Assembly (NCBI RefSeq): GCF_916618955.1
Contig: NZ_OU745390.1
Coordinates: 4,588,001 to 4,652,000 of the forward strand
DNA from: Pseudomonas sp. Marseille-Q3773
GTDB lineage: Bacteria > Pseudomonadota > Gammaproteobacteria > Pseudomonadales > Pseudomonadaceae
Direction: 5' to 3'
DNA: 64,000 nucleotides
The translations under genes and the position numbers were made by a program. Under the pieces are notes generated by a model. The model had not been told where the DNA came from, did not search any database, and worked only from the letters and a program-made list of their open reading frames with translations. Each line of letters opens with the position of its first letter. The first letter of the stretch is position 1. Below are positions 1 to 8,149 of the stretch, piece by piece.

Positions 1-410
1 GCCAGGTCCGGTGCCAGCCGGGCCAGCCAGTCGTCCGCGGGCACATCGGCGTCCGCGGGCCACTGTTGTGCACACGCTTGCAAGCGTTCCAGCAAGGCCT
101 TCTCGGCCTGCAACTCCAGCTGCTTCACCTGATCCCGCAACGCCGCCAACTGGGCATCGCCCTGCGCTGCTGCACGCCACTGTTGCCGCAGGTCGCGTAA
201 CGGCGCGACCACGTCGCGCTGCCAAGGCTCGGCAACCTCGCGCAGCCGCTGCGCGCGTTCGTCCAGCACAGCCACGCCTTGCGCTTGCAGCCAGGCTGCG
301 CAGAGCAACAGGCAGACATCGCCACCCTGCGCCTGCAAGGCGAGGCAGGCCGCTTCCACGCCAGGCCTGGCGTACAGCGCCAGGGCGTAATTCCACAGGT
401 CGGTGTGCAT
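1..410 (-). CDS. TIGR02444-like (DUF2390) protein, cut by window edge
   Basis: Reading the minus strand from ATG at 410 gives an uninterrupted frame beginning MHTDLWNYALALYARPGVEA and running off the left edge after about 136 codons. The short WNYAL...YARPGVE opening followed by a Leu/Ala/Gln-rich helical body matches my recollection of the small TIGR02444 family (about 160 residues), whose biochemical role is unknown. It is divergent from the ABC-F gene, with only 50 bases between the two starts, so both promoters must lie in or next to that gap. The C-terminus is outside the window. Family assignment is by pattern only. Confidence 0.6.
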   Translation of the reverse strand, partial: MHTDLWNYALALYARPGVEAACLALQAQGGDVCLLLCAAWLQAQGVAVLDERAQRLREVAEPWQRDVVAPLRDLRQQWRAAAQGDAQLAALRDQVKQLELQAEKALLERLQACAQQWPADADVPADDWLARLAPDL

Positions 411-460
411 GGTTCCACTCGCGCTATGGGCCGAGGAAGCTGGTAGACTCCGCGACCATC

Positions 461-2371
461 ATGATCAGACTATCCAACCTCACTTTACAGCGTGGTCCGC
501 AGCGCTTGCTAGAAGGCGCCGAGATGACCCTGCACGCCGGTCACAAGGCCGGCCTGATCGGCGCCAACGGCGCCGGAAAATCCAGCCTGTTCGCCTTGCT
601 GCGCGGTGAGCTGTCGCCCGATGCCGGCGATTGCCAACTGCCCGGCGATTGGCGCATCGCCCACATGCGTCAGGAGGTCGACACGCTCGACCGCCTGGCT
701 GTGGACTATGTGCTTGACGGTGATGCGCGCCTGCGCAAGGTGCAGGCCGAGCTGGCTGCGGCAGAGCAGGCCCACGATGGTACCGCCCTGGCACGCCTGC
801 ACAGTGAGCTGGAAAGCGCCGACGGCTATACCGCCGATGCACGTGCTCGCAAGTTGCTGGCCGGCCTGGGCTTCACCAACGAGCAGATGGACCGCCGCGT
901 CGGCGACTTCTCCGGGGGCTGGCGGATGCGCCTGAACCTGGCCCAGGCACTGATGTGCCCGTCCGACCTGCTGTTGCTCGACGAGCCCACCAACCACCTC
1001 GACCTGGACGCGATCCTGTGGCTCGAGGACTGGCTCAAGGGCTACCCCGGCACGCTGTTGCTGATTTCTCACGACCGTGACTTCCTCGATGCCGTGGTCG
1101 ACCACGTGCTGCACGTCGAGCAGCGCAAGCTGAACCTGTACAAGGGCGGCTACACCGCCTTCGAGCGCACTCGTGCCGAGCGCCTGGCGCAGCAGCAACA
1201 GGCCTACGAGAAGCAACAGGCGCAGCGCGCGCACATGGAAAAGTACATCGCCCGCTTCAAGGCCCAGGCCACCAAGGCCCGCCAGGCCCAGAGCCGGATC
1301 AAGGCCCTGGAGCGCATGGAAGAGCTGTCGGCGGCGCACGTCGATTCGCCGTTCGACTTTGTGTTCCGCGAGTCGCAAAAAATTTCCAGCCCGCTGCTGA
1401 GCCTGTCCGAAGGCCGCCTCGGCTACGGTGACAAGGCCATTCTCGACAAGGTCAAGCTGCAGCTCACTCCAGGGGCACGCATTGGCCTGCTCGGCCCCAA
1501 CGGTGCCGGCAAGTCGACCTTGATCAAGAACCTCGCTGGCGAGCTCGTGCCGCTGTCCGGCCGCCTGGTACGGGGCGAAAACCTTGCTGTAGGTTACTTC
1601 GCCCAGCATCAGCTGGACTCGCTGGACGACAAGGCCAGCCCGCTGCTGCACCTGCAGCGCATCGCCCCTGCCGAGCGCGAACAGACCCTGCGTGATTTCC
1701 TTGGCGGTTTCGACTTCCATGGCGACCGTGTCGACGAGCCGGTGGTGAATTTCTCCGGTGGCGAAAAGGCCCGCCTGGCGCTGGCGCTGATCGCCTGGGA
1801 GCGGCCAAACCTGCTGCTGCTTGACGAACCGACCAACCACCTCGACCTGGAAATGCGCCTTGCGCTGACCATGGCCCTGCAGGAATTCGCCGGTGCTGTG
1901 GTGGTGGTGTCCCACGACCGTCACCTGCTCAAGAGCACCACCGACGACTTCCTGCTGGTGGCTGACGGCAAGGTTGAAACCTTCGACGGCGACCTCGACG
2001 ACTACAGCCGCTGGCTGGTCGAATTCCGCCAGCGCAGCGCGCCGGCCAGCAATGCCCCGGTCAACCCGGACAAGACCGACAAGAAAGCCCAGCGCCAGGC
2101 CGCCGCCGCATTGCGCCAGCAACTGGCCCCGCACAAGAAGGCCGCCGACAAGCTCGAGACCGAGCTCAACCAGGTGCACGCGCAACTGGCCGAGATCGAA
2201 ACCGCGCTGGGTGATGGTGGCCTCTACGACGCGGCGCGCAAGGATGAGCTGCGCGACCTGCTGGCGCGCCAGACCAAGCTCAAGCAGCGCGAAGGCGAAC
2301 TGGAAGAGGCCTGGATGGAAGCGCTGGAAACCCTTGAAAGCATGCAGGCCGAGCTCGAGGCACTGTCCTGA
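461..2371 (+). CDS. ABC-F family ATPase (YheS-like)
   Basis: Soluble ATPase with two ABC domains and no membrane part, 636 residues. ABC-F proteins act on the ribosome, easing stalled translation or giving antibiotic protection. Seen: Walker A GANGAGKSS and GPNGAGKST, signature motifs FSGGWRMRL and FSGGEKARL, Walker B LLLLDEPTNHLDL in both halves, a charged linker between the domains (the P-site interaction region in this family), and a Lys/Glu-rich C-terminal coiled coil from about residue 535. The frame stays open upstream to base 11, but that stretch is Arg/Pro/Ala-rich and overlaps the divergent gene, so I start at MIRLSNLTLQ. Length and order fit the YheS subgroup. The next gene overlaps by one base. 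Confidence 0.93.
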   Translation: MIRLSNLTLQRGPQRLLEGAEMTLHAGHKAGLIGANGAGKSSLFALLRGELSPDAGDCQLPGDWRIAHMRQEVDTLDRLAVDYVLDGDARLRKVQAELAAAEQAHDGTALARLHSELESADGYTADARARKLLAGLGFTNEQMDRRVGDFSGGWRMRLNLAQALMCPSDLLLLDEPTNHLDLDAILWLEDWLKGYPGTLLLISHDRDFLDAVVDHVLHVEQRKLNLYKGGYTAFERTRAERLAQQQQAYEKQQAQRAHMEKYIARFKAQATKARQAQSRIKALERMEELSAAHVDSPFDFVFRESQKISSPLLSLSEGRLGYGDKAILDKVKLQLTPGARIGLLGPNGAGKSTLIKNLAGELVPLSGRLVRGENLAVGYFAQHQLDSLDDKASPLLHLQRIAPAEREQTLRDFLGGFDFHGDRVDEPVVNFSGGEKARLALALIAWERPNLLLLDEPTNHLDLEMRLALTMALQEFAGAVVVVSHDRHLLKSTTDDFLLVADGKVETFDGDLDDYSRWLVEFRQRSAPASNAPVNPDKTDKKAQRQAAAALRQQLAPHKKAADKLETELNQVHAQLAEIETALGDGGLYDAARKDELRDLLARQTKLKQREGELEEAWMEALETLESMQAELEALS

Positions 2372-2958
2372 TGGAAGAATTGCGTTCGCTGCTGCCAGGG
2401 CAATGGATGGACACCTTCTGGCTGGGCCTGCAGATTCTGTTGATCCTGGTGGCGGCGTTCGTCCTGCAACGCATCATCGCCCGTGGGCTGAGCCGTCTGG
2501 GCCAGCGTTATCCGCTGCCGCCGGAGTTGCTGGTGCCGGTGCGCGGCGGCCTGCGCTGGCTGATCATGGGCAGCGCGCTGCTGTTCGTGCTGGAGCGCCT
2601 GGGTGTATCGGCGACCGTGCTGTGGACGGCATTGTCCGGCTTCGTCGCGGTGGCGGCAGTGGCCTTCTTCGCCATCTGGAGTGTGCTGTCCAACCTGCTG
2701 TGCGCGGTGCTGATCTTCACGGTCGGGCCGTTTCGCATCGGCGACGTGGTCGAACTGGTCGACACCCTGGACAAACCGGGGGTGAAGGGCCGGGTTATTG
2801 CCATCAACCTGCTGTTCACCACCCTGCTGGAAATGCCTGAGGCGGGTGGGGCGCTGGTGCAGGTACCAAACAGCCAGTTTTTCCAGAAGTCGGTGCGGCG
2901 CTGGCGCGGGACTGAGGTGCAATCGACGCCTCAAGGGACGTCGGCCGAGGCAGACTGA
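2371..2958 (+). CDS. Small mechanosensitive channel (MscS family)
   Basis: Inner-membrane protein of 195 residues with three hydrophobic segments, near residues 9-30, 50-68 and 72-115. The last is Ala/Gly-rich and runs into VGPFRIGDVVELV, the typical junction of the MscS pore helix TM3 and the beta domain. MscS channels release solutes on hypo-osmotic shock. It is short compared with E. coli MscS (286 residues) and lacks most of the C-terminal cytoplasmic cage, so gating may differ. Its start overlaps the stop of the ABC-F gene (TGATG), so the two are translationally coupled. Whether it is a true mechanosensor is inference. Confidence 0.85.
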   Translation: MEELRSLLPGQWMDTFWLGLQILLILVAAFVLQRIIARGLSRLGQRYPLPPELLVPVRGGLRWLIMGSALLFVLERLGVSATVLWTALSGFVAVAAVAFFAIWSVLSNLLCAVLIFTVGPFRIGDVVELVDTLDKPGVKGRVIAINLLFTTLLEMPEAGGALVQVPNSQFFQKSVRRWRGTEVQSTPQGTSAEAD

Positions 2959-2959
2959 A

Positions 2960-3007
2960 CCTGTACCGGCCGCTTTGCGGGTGGACCCGCGAAGACGCCG
3001 GTACAGG
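2960..3007. repeat. REP-like palindrome
   Basis: Inverted repeat with 11-base outer arms CCTGTACCGGC/GCCGGTACAGG around a GC-rich core containing TTCGCGGGT-type REP words when read on the minus strand. It lies just after the MscS stop and could also act as a transcription end. There is no T-tract. Confidence 0.75.
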
Positions 3008-3090
3008 CAAATCCTGCAAAATCTACTGGTTATTTTTTCATCAACGCCTTAGCTTAACGTTTTGCAACATATGTTCGAGCGAGGTGTGTG

Positions 3091-3723
3091 ATGTCGATGG
3101 AAGTGTGGTTGGGCTTCTTTGCCGCCTGTTGGGTGATCAGCCTTTCACCCGGCGCCGGGGCAATTGCCTCGATGTCCAGCGGCCTGCAATACGGTTTCTG
3201 GCGTGGCTACTGGAACGCCCTGGGCCTGCAGCTGGGCCTGATTGTGCAAATTGCCATCATTGCCGCCGGCGTCGGTGCCATCCTGGCCGCTTCGGCCACG
3301 GCGTTCCACATCATCAAATGGTTCGGGGTCGGCTACCTGGTGTACCTGGCCTACAAGCAGTGGCGCGCCCTGCCGATGGACATGAGCGATGAGTCCGGCG
3401 TGCGCCCGATCGGCAAGCCACTGAGCCTGGTATTCCGCGGTTTCCTGGTCAACGTCAGCAACCCCAAGGCGCTGGTGTTCATGCTGGCGGTGCTGCCACA
3501 GTTCATCAACCCGCATGCCCCGCTGCTGCCGCAGTATGCGGCAATCACCGTGACCATGGTCGCCGTCGACATGCTGGTAATGGCAGGCTATACCGGCCTG
3601 GCTGCGCGGGTGTTGCGCCTGCTGCGTACGCCCAGGCAGCAGAAGCGCCTGAACCGGACCTTTGCCGGGTTGTTCCTTGGTGCGGCAACCTTCCTGGCGA
3701 CCTTGCGCCGCGCACCAGTCTGA
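3091..3723 (+). CDS. LysE/RhtB-family exporter
   Basis: Inner-membrane protein of 210 residues with about six hydrophobic segments. The N-terminal motif SLSPGAGAIASMSSGLQYGF and the central NVSNPKALVFMLAVLPQFI are the conserved family blocks. Members export amino acids or related metabolites (lysine, homoserine, threonine), but the substrate here cannot be told from sequence. GTG at 3088 is directly in front of the ATG used. The AGCGAGG upstream serves either. It stands alone, with a REP-like hairpin on each side. Confidence 0.9.
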   Translation: MSMEVWLGFFAACWVISLSPGAGAIASMSSGLQYGFWRGYWNALGLQLGLIVQIAIIAAGVGAILAASATAFHIIKWFGVGYLVYLAYKQWRALPMDMSDESGVRPIGKPLSLVFRGFLVNVSNPKALVFMLAVLPQFINPHAPLLPQYAAITVTMVAVDMLVMAGYTGLAARVLRLLRTPRQQKRLNRTFAGLFLGAATFLATLRRAPV

Positions 3724-3753
3724 TCGACCAGGAGGCTCCTGCAGGCGCTAAAC

Positions 3754-3791
3754 GGCCCTTGCAGGAGCTGCCTTGCGTCGCGAAAGGGGCG
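3754..3791. repeat. REP-like fragment
   Basis: The stretch around TGCAGGAGCTGCCTTGCGTC followed by GCGAAAGGGGCGC resembles the GTGGGAGCGGCCTTGCGTCGCGA repeat found at 19,986 and 49,151. It lies in the 82-base gap between two convergent genes. Confidence 0.5.
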
Positions 3792-3805
3792 CAACGCGCC
3801 TCCAG

Positions 3806-4558
3806 CTATTCCTGCTTGTCCAGCAACCCCTTGAGCAGATCTATCGGCAGCGGAAAGACGATAGTCGAGCTCTTGTCACCGGCGATCGCCCCCAACGTCT
3901 GCATATAGCGCAACTGCATCGCGCCTGGCTCCTTGCCCAGCATCTGCGCCGCCTGCATCAGCTTCTCCGATGCCTGCAGCTCGCCTTCTGCATGGATCAC
4001 CTTGGCCCGCCGTTCGCGCTCGGCCTCGGCTTGGCGGGCAATGGCGCGCACCATCGATTCGTTGAGGTCGACGTGCTTGATCTCGACGTTGGCCACCTTG
4101 ATGCCCCAGGCGTCGGTCTGGGCGTCCAGCACCTGACGGATGTCCGCGTTCAGCTGTTCACGTTCGGCCAGCAACTCGTCCAGTTCGTGCTTGCCCAGTA
4201 CGGCGCGCAACGTGGTCTGGGCCAGCTGGCTGGTTGCCACCAGGAAATCCTCGACCTGGATGATCGCCTTCTGCGGGTCAAGCACGCGGAAGTAGACCAC
4301 GGCGTTGACCTTGACCGAGACGTTGTCGCGGGTGATCACGTCCTGCGGCGGCACATCCAGCACCACCGTGCGCAGGTCGACCCGTACCATCTGCTGCAGC
4401 ACTGGAATCAACAGGATCAGCCCCGGCCCCTTCACCTGCCAGAAGCGGCCCAGCTGGAACACCACCGCGCGCTCGTATTCGCGCAGGATGCGGAACGCCG
4501 ACAGCAACAGCATCAGCAATATGACCAGTAACGCGCCGAAACCCAGTTGCATGAACAT
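3806..4558 (-). CDS. Slipin (stomatin/SPFH membrane protein)
   Basis: Membrane protein of 250 residues: one N-terminal transmembrane segment (about residues 3-22), then an SPFH/band-7 domain with [14 protein letters not shown] and [10 protein letters not shown], then a helical C-terminal part rich in Glu, Arg and Ala ([20 protein letters not shown]) typical of the oligomerising helix. Bacterial slipins form large cage-like assemblies and are paired with NfeD proteases, as here. The start at 4558 is chosen because AAGGAGAGTGACC lies immediately upstream. This site is inside the end of nfeD, so the two genes are coupled. Confidence 0.92.
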   Translation of the reverse strand: MFMQLGFGALLVILLMLLLSAFRILREYERAVVFQLGRFWQVKGPGLILLIPVLQQMVRVDLRTVVLDVPPQDVITRDNVSVKVNAVVYFRVLDPQKAIIQVEDFLVATSQLAQTTLRAVLGKHELDELLAEREQLNADIRQVLDAQTDAWGIKVANVEIKHVDLNESMVRAIARQAEAERERRAKVIHAEGELQASEKLMQAAQMLGKEPGAMQLRYMQTLGAIAGDKSSTIVFPLPIDLLKGLLDKQE

Positions 4559-4560
4559 GG

Positions 4561-5907
4561 TCACTCTCCTTGCGCCGCAGGTGCGGCGGCGCTCACTTCC
4601 AGCATGACGCCTTGGCGGGCTGTCACCCGCACGCGCTGGCCTGGTCGCAATGGCGTTGCACATTGCACCTGCCATTGCTCGCCCTGAGCCAGGACGAAAC
4701 CGCAGTGCGGGTTGCCGGGCATTACCCCGGTGACCGTGGCCAGGCTGCCAACCAGGCCGGCATCGCCGCTGACCAGCGCTCGTCGACGGGCCTTGAGGGC
4801 CATGCCCATCACACCGCCGATCAGCAATGCCGAGAGCAGTGCCAGGGTGCCGATCAGGGCTAATGGCATGCCGAAGCCGGGGGCGTCGGTGTCGATCAGG
4901 ATCAGCGCGCCGACCACGAAAGCGACGATGCCGCCAAAACCGACCACGCCGAAACTGGGCAGGAAGGCCTCGCCGATCATGAAGGCGAGGCCGAGCAATA
5001 TCAGAGCCACCCCGGCGAAGCTCACCGGTAGCAGCTGCAGCGCATACAGCGCCAGCAACAAGCAGATGCCGCCAACCACGCCACCGACTGTCGAGCCAGG
5101 GTTCATGAACTCGAACAGCAGGCCGTACACCCCGACCATGATCAGGATCAGCGCCACGCTCGGGTTGGTGATTACCGCCAGTACCCGTGTACGCCAGTCC
5201 GGCAAATGCTCGACCAGGCTGGCGCCGGTGGTCTGCAGCTGACGCGGCTGGCCCGCGACAGTGAGGGTTTGGCCATCGAGCTTGCGCAGCAGCCCGGGCA
5301 GGTCATCGGCCAGCTGGTCGATCACGTTCAGCCGCAAGGCCTCGCTGGCGGACAGGCTTACCGCCTCGCGCACGGCTTTCTCCGCCCAGTCGGCATTGCG
5401 CCCGCGCAGCTGCGCCAGGCCACGTATGTAGGCCGCGGCATCATTGACCTGCTTGCGGGTGAGGGTTTCGTCAGCGCTGCCTTTGGCCTTGTCCGCTTTG
5501 GCAGCACCGGGCGGGTCGCCGATCTGTACCGGTGTGGCGGCACCGAGGTTGGTCCCGGGCGCCATGGCTGCGATGTGGCTGGCGTAGAGAATATAAGTGC
5601 CGGCGCTGGCGGCGCGGGCCCCGCTTGGGGCCACGAAGGTGGCGACCGGGACCGGGCTGGCGAGAATCGCCTTGATCATCTGGCGCATGGCGCTGTCCAG
5701 CCCACCCGGGGTATCCAGACGGATGACTACCAGTTGCGCGCCCTGCGCCTGGGCCTGGTCGAGGCTGCGCACCAGGTAGTCGGCGCTGGCCGGGCCGATG
5801 GCATCATCGATGCCCAGAACCCACACCGCACCGGGCGCGGCCTGACCGCCCGGCGCGATGCCAAGCAGCAACAGCAGCAACAGCCAGCGCCAGCAGCGGG
5901 CAATCAC
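4561..5907 (-). CDS. NfeD-type membrane serine protease
   Basis: 448 residues. A signal peptide ([20 protein letters not shown]) is followed by a ClpP-like protease domain with the Ser nucleophile motif [15 protein letters not shown] and a Lys in [13 protein letters not shown] that fits the Ser-Lys dyad of archaeal homologues. Then come four or five transmembrane helices (about 245-365) and a C-terminal OB-fold NfeD domain. In characterised relatives the protease cleaves the C-terminal hydrophobic part of the partner stomatin. The partner lies directly downstream. The start codon is GTG with AGGTGAC-type Shine-Dalgarno bases close by. It diverges from the ybaK-like gene. Confidence 0.9.
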   Translation of the reverse strand: MIARCWRWLLLLLLLGIAPGGQAAPGAVWVLGIDDAIGPASADYLVRSLDQAQAQGAQLVVIRLDTPGGLDSAMRQMIKAILASPVPVATFVAPSGARAASAGTYILYASHIAAMAPGTNLGAATPVQIGDPPGAAKADKAKGSADETLTRKQVNDAAAYIRGLAQLRGRNADWAEKAVREAVSLSASEALRLNVIDQLADDLPGLLRKLDGQTLTVAGQPRQLQTTGASLVEHLPDWRTRVLAVITNPSVALILIMVGVYGLLFEFMNPGSTVGGVVGGICLLLALYALQLLPVSFAGVALILLGLAFMIGEAFLPSFGVVGFGGIVAFVVGALILIDTDAPGFGMPLALIGTLALLSALLIGGVMGMALKARRRALVSGDAGLVGSLATVTGVMPGNPHCGFVLAQGEQWQVQCATPLRPGQRVRVTARQGVMLEVSAAAPAAQGE

Positions 5908-6004
5908 CTGTCGTCACCTCGAGTGTTCTATTGCACAAGTTTAGCCCTGCCGCTCGGTAGCCGACCTAGAATTGGACAGTGGGGGACGAAACCGGAGGTG
6001 CATC

Positions 6005-6463
6005 ATGCGTATGGCAAAGACCCTGCAGGATCGCCTGAACCAGGCCAACTGCGACTACGACATCATTCCCCATCCCCATTCGGCCACCAGCCTGGAGTCG
6101 GCCCGCACGGCCGGGGTGCCCGCCGAGCGGGTCGCCAAGTCGGTGGTGCTCGATGACCGTCATGGCAACTACATCATGGCCGTGTTGCCGGCCAATAGGC
6201 ACCTGGACATGACCAAGGTGCGCATGTCCGGGGCCTGGCAACTGACCCGCGAGAGCGGCCTGCCGAGCCTGTTCGGCGACTGCGAGCGCGGTGCCGTGCC
6301 GGCGCTTGGCGATGCCTACCAGATAAAGATGCTGCTTGATTCGAGTCTTACCCGCCAAGGCGATGTCTATCTGGAGGCGGGTGACCACGATCACCTGATC
6401 CACATGAGCATGGAGCAATATCTCAAGCTGGTGCCACGCGCCGAAGTGCGCGAGCTCAGCTGA
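6005..6463 (+). CDS. YbaK/EbsC-type aminoacyl-tRNA deacylase
   Basis: Cytosolic protein of 152 residues in the YbaK/ProX editing fold, which hydrolyses mischarged aminoacyl-tRNA. Seen: VPAERVAKSVVLDDRHGNYIM with the conserved Lys of the active site, the loop VLPANRHLDMTKVR, and a late GDCERGAVPALGD block. The exact mischarged substrate cannot be assigned: classical YbaK works on Cys-tRNA(Pro), ProX-type on Ala-tRNA(Pro). GGAGGTGCATC precedes the ATG. The following DUF2789 gene is 60 bases downstream and may be co-transcribed. Confidence 0.85.
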   Translation: MRMAKTLQDRLNQANCDYDIIPHPHSATSLESARTAGVPAERVAKSVVLDDRHGNYIMAVLPANRHLDMTKVRMSGAWQLTRESGLPSLFGDCERGAVPALGDAYQIKMLLDSSLTRQGDVYLEAGDHDHLIHMSMEQYLKLVPRAEVRELS

Positions 6464-6523
6464 TGCTCTCAACCCATGCCGGGCCGGCATCGTCGACGAC
6501 CGGCTCGGCGCCGAGGAGGAACC

Positions 6524-6766
6524 ATGGACAAGCCGATTCATCCGTTGTCTGAGATTTTCAAACAGCTGGGGCTGTCTGACGACCCGGTCGAAATCGACCG
6601 GTTCATCACCACCCATTCGCCGCTGGATGACGATGTGAAGCTGGTTGACGCCCCTTTCTGGAGCGACTCACAGCGTGCGTTCCTGAAAGAGAAATACATC
6701 GCCGATGACGACTGGATCCCGATGATCGACCAACTGAACGAGGCGTTGCACCCACGCAAGAAATAA
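6524..6766 (+). CDS. DUF2789 protein
   Basis: Small acidic protein of 80 residues (MDKPIHPLSEIFKQLGLSDD...). The opening, the FI..H sequence and the WSDSQRAFLKEK.ADDDW block fit the DUF2789 family, common in gammaproteobacteria and of unknown function. A strong GAGGAGG lies seven bases before the ATG. It may be co-transcribed with the deacylase upstream, but I see no functional link. Confidence 0.85.
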   Translation: MDKPIHPLSEIFKQLGLSDDPVEIDRFITTHSPLDDDVKLVDAPFWSDSQRAFLKEKYIADDDWIPMIDQLNEALHPRKK

Positions 6767-6835
6767 AGCGCCGAGTGGTGCCTGACGAGTGATTGGCCGT
6801 TGCTATGCTCAGGAAAACAACAAGGGGATAGCGCG

Positions 6836-7474
6836 ATGAAAGATCCCTACGCACCGGGTTTCTGGTGCTCCGTGACGATCCTGGGCACCCTGACGGCCAG
6901 TTACTTCTATGGCATCAGGCAGACGCAACAGATGAACCAGGCTGTGCATTTCCTGTATGCCGCTGCTGCGGTCACCGTGGCGGTGGCGCTGGTGGCGCTG
7001 ACCTGGATCGCCTGGCAGCAACTGCACCTGAACAAGCGCGAAGTGGTGCAGGGGCGAACGTTGCTGACCATCTGGAACACCAAAGTCGCACTGCGCCGCG
7101 TCGAAACGGTGTTTGATCGCTATTTCTGGGGCAGCTACTGGCATTCCGGGCGCACCTTCGAAGAAGTCATGGGCGAGCTGAAAGGCACACCGCTGGAGCA
7201 AAGCCTGGATGCGCTGAAAAACCAATGTCGGGTACTGGACCGCGAAATTCATGACCATCACCACCACTGGCTGGCCAACGCCCGCGACCTGTCCAGCGTT
7301 GCCCAGGCGATGGCCCGTGAGCGCTACCAGCTGGACCTGGGCGAGCCCACCCACAGCGGCCATGGCAACACCGCCGTGCTCAACCGTGACCTGGAAGTGC
7401 TGGTGTACACCTGGTCGGCACGCCTGCGCAGCTTCGACCATCAACTGGACGAGCTGGAGCGTGCCTACCATTGA
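6836..7474 (+). CDS. Two-helix membrane protein, unknown function
   Basis: 212 residues. Two transmembrane helices (about residues 7-24 and 34-60) are followed by a cytosolic or periplasmic region of about 150 residues that is helical and rich in charged residues and His (EIHDHHHHWLANARDLSS). I do not recognise the family. The start at ATG 6836 follows CAAGGGGATAGCGC. A second ATG 36 bases upstream is less likely because it has no ribosome-binding site. It is convergent with the CBS-domain gene, six bases away, with no clear terminator between. Confidence 0.7.
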   Translation: MKDPYAPGFWCSVTILGTLTASYFYGIRQTQQMNQAVHFLYAAAAVTVAVALVALTWIAWQQLHLNKREVVQGRTLLTIWNTKVALRRVETVFDRYFWGSYWHSGRTFEEVMGELKGTPLEQSLDALKNQCRVLDREIHDHHHHWLANARDLSSVAQAMARERYQLDLGEPTHSGHGNTAVLNRDLEVLVYTWSARLRSFDHQLDELERAYH

Positions 7475-7480
7475 GGGCGT

Positions 7481-7918
7481 TCATTCGCCGCGGATGTACT
7501 GTTCCAGCTGCAGGATCAGGCGGGCCTGTTCGGCGATGGTTTCCTTGACCAGGTCACCGATCGACAGCAGGCCGAGCAGTTCGCCATTGCTGACCACCGG
7601 CAGGTGGCGCAGGTGGCGGTTGGTCATCAGGTTCATGCAATACTCGAGGTTCTGCTTCGGCTCAACGGTGACCACCGGAGCGCTCATGATCTCGCGCACC
7701 GGCGTGGCAGCGGAAGAGCGGCCCTTGAGCACCAGTTTGCGCGCATAGTCCCGTTCACTGACGATACCCACCACCTGGTTGCCCTCGACCACGGGCAGCG
7801 CACCGACGTTTTTCTCCGCCAGCATTTTCAGGGCGTCGAGTACCGAGTCATCCGGGCCGATGGTGTAAACGGTCTGGTGCTGGGACTTGGTCTTGAGGAT
7901 TTGTTCGACGGTCTTCAT
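7481..7918 (-). CDS. CBS-domain protein
   Basis: Soluble protein of 145 residues made almost entirely of a tandem CBS pair (Bateman module): first repeat about 8-65 (GALPVVEGNQVVGIVSERD), second about 75-130 (LRHLPVVSNGELLGLLSIGDL). CBS pairs bind adenosyl ligands (AMP, ATP, SAM) and act as sensors. Stand-alone members have no known target in Pseudomonas. The start is set by AGAGG before ATG and by the absence of CBS sequence upstream. Confidence 0.88.
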   Translation of the reverse strand: MKTVEQILKTKSQHQTVYTIGPDDSVLDALKMLAEKNVGALPVVEGNQVVGIVSERDYARKLVLKGRSSAATPVREIMSAPVVTVEPKQNLEYCMNLMTNRHLRHLPVVSNGELLGLLSIGDLVKETIAEQARLILQLEQYIRGE

Positions 7919-8044
7919 ACGAGCCTCTGCGGGTGGAAAAGCCATGTCTCGGATTAAATAAAGCATCCGGTACGGCGCTCTGCACGGCAATGCAGGAAAC
8001 GGCATGGACTCGATTGAAAAACGTCATGAGTGGTCGCCTGTGCT

Positions 8045-8143
8045 GGCCTCTTCGCAGGCACGCCCGCTCCCACTGGTATCGCACCGACTTCCAGGGTTGC
8101 GCAATTCCTGTGGGAGCGGGCGTGCCCGCGAAGAGGCCGGTAC
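8045..8143. repeat. Inverted pair of REP elements
   Basis: Two copies of the P. putida REP word, one reading GGCCTCTTCGCAGGCACGCC (8045 on) and one in reverse orientation, CCTGTGGGAGCGGGCGTGCC followed by CGCGAAGAGGCCGG (8107-8139), separated by about 30 bases. Such pairs form long hairpins, are targets for REP-associated transposases and often sit between genes. Confidence 0.9.
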
Positions 8144-8149
8144 AGTCAA

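Noticed and set aside
11..460. 150-codon N-terminal extension of the ABC-F protein
   Set aside because: Arg/Pro/Ala-rich, no ribosome-binding site, and it overlaps the divergent TIGR02444-like gene, which has the normal protein composition in the opposite strand.
6800..6835. Upstream start for the two-helix membrane protein
   Set aside because: Adds 12 residues with no site before the ATG, while CAAGGGGATA supports the later start.
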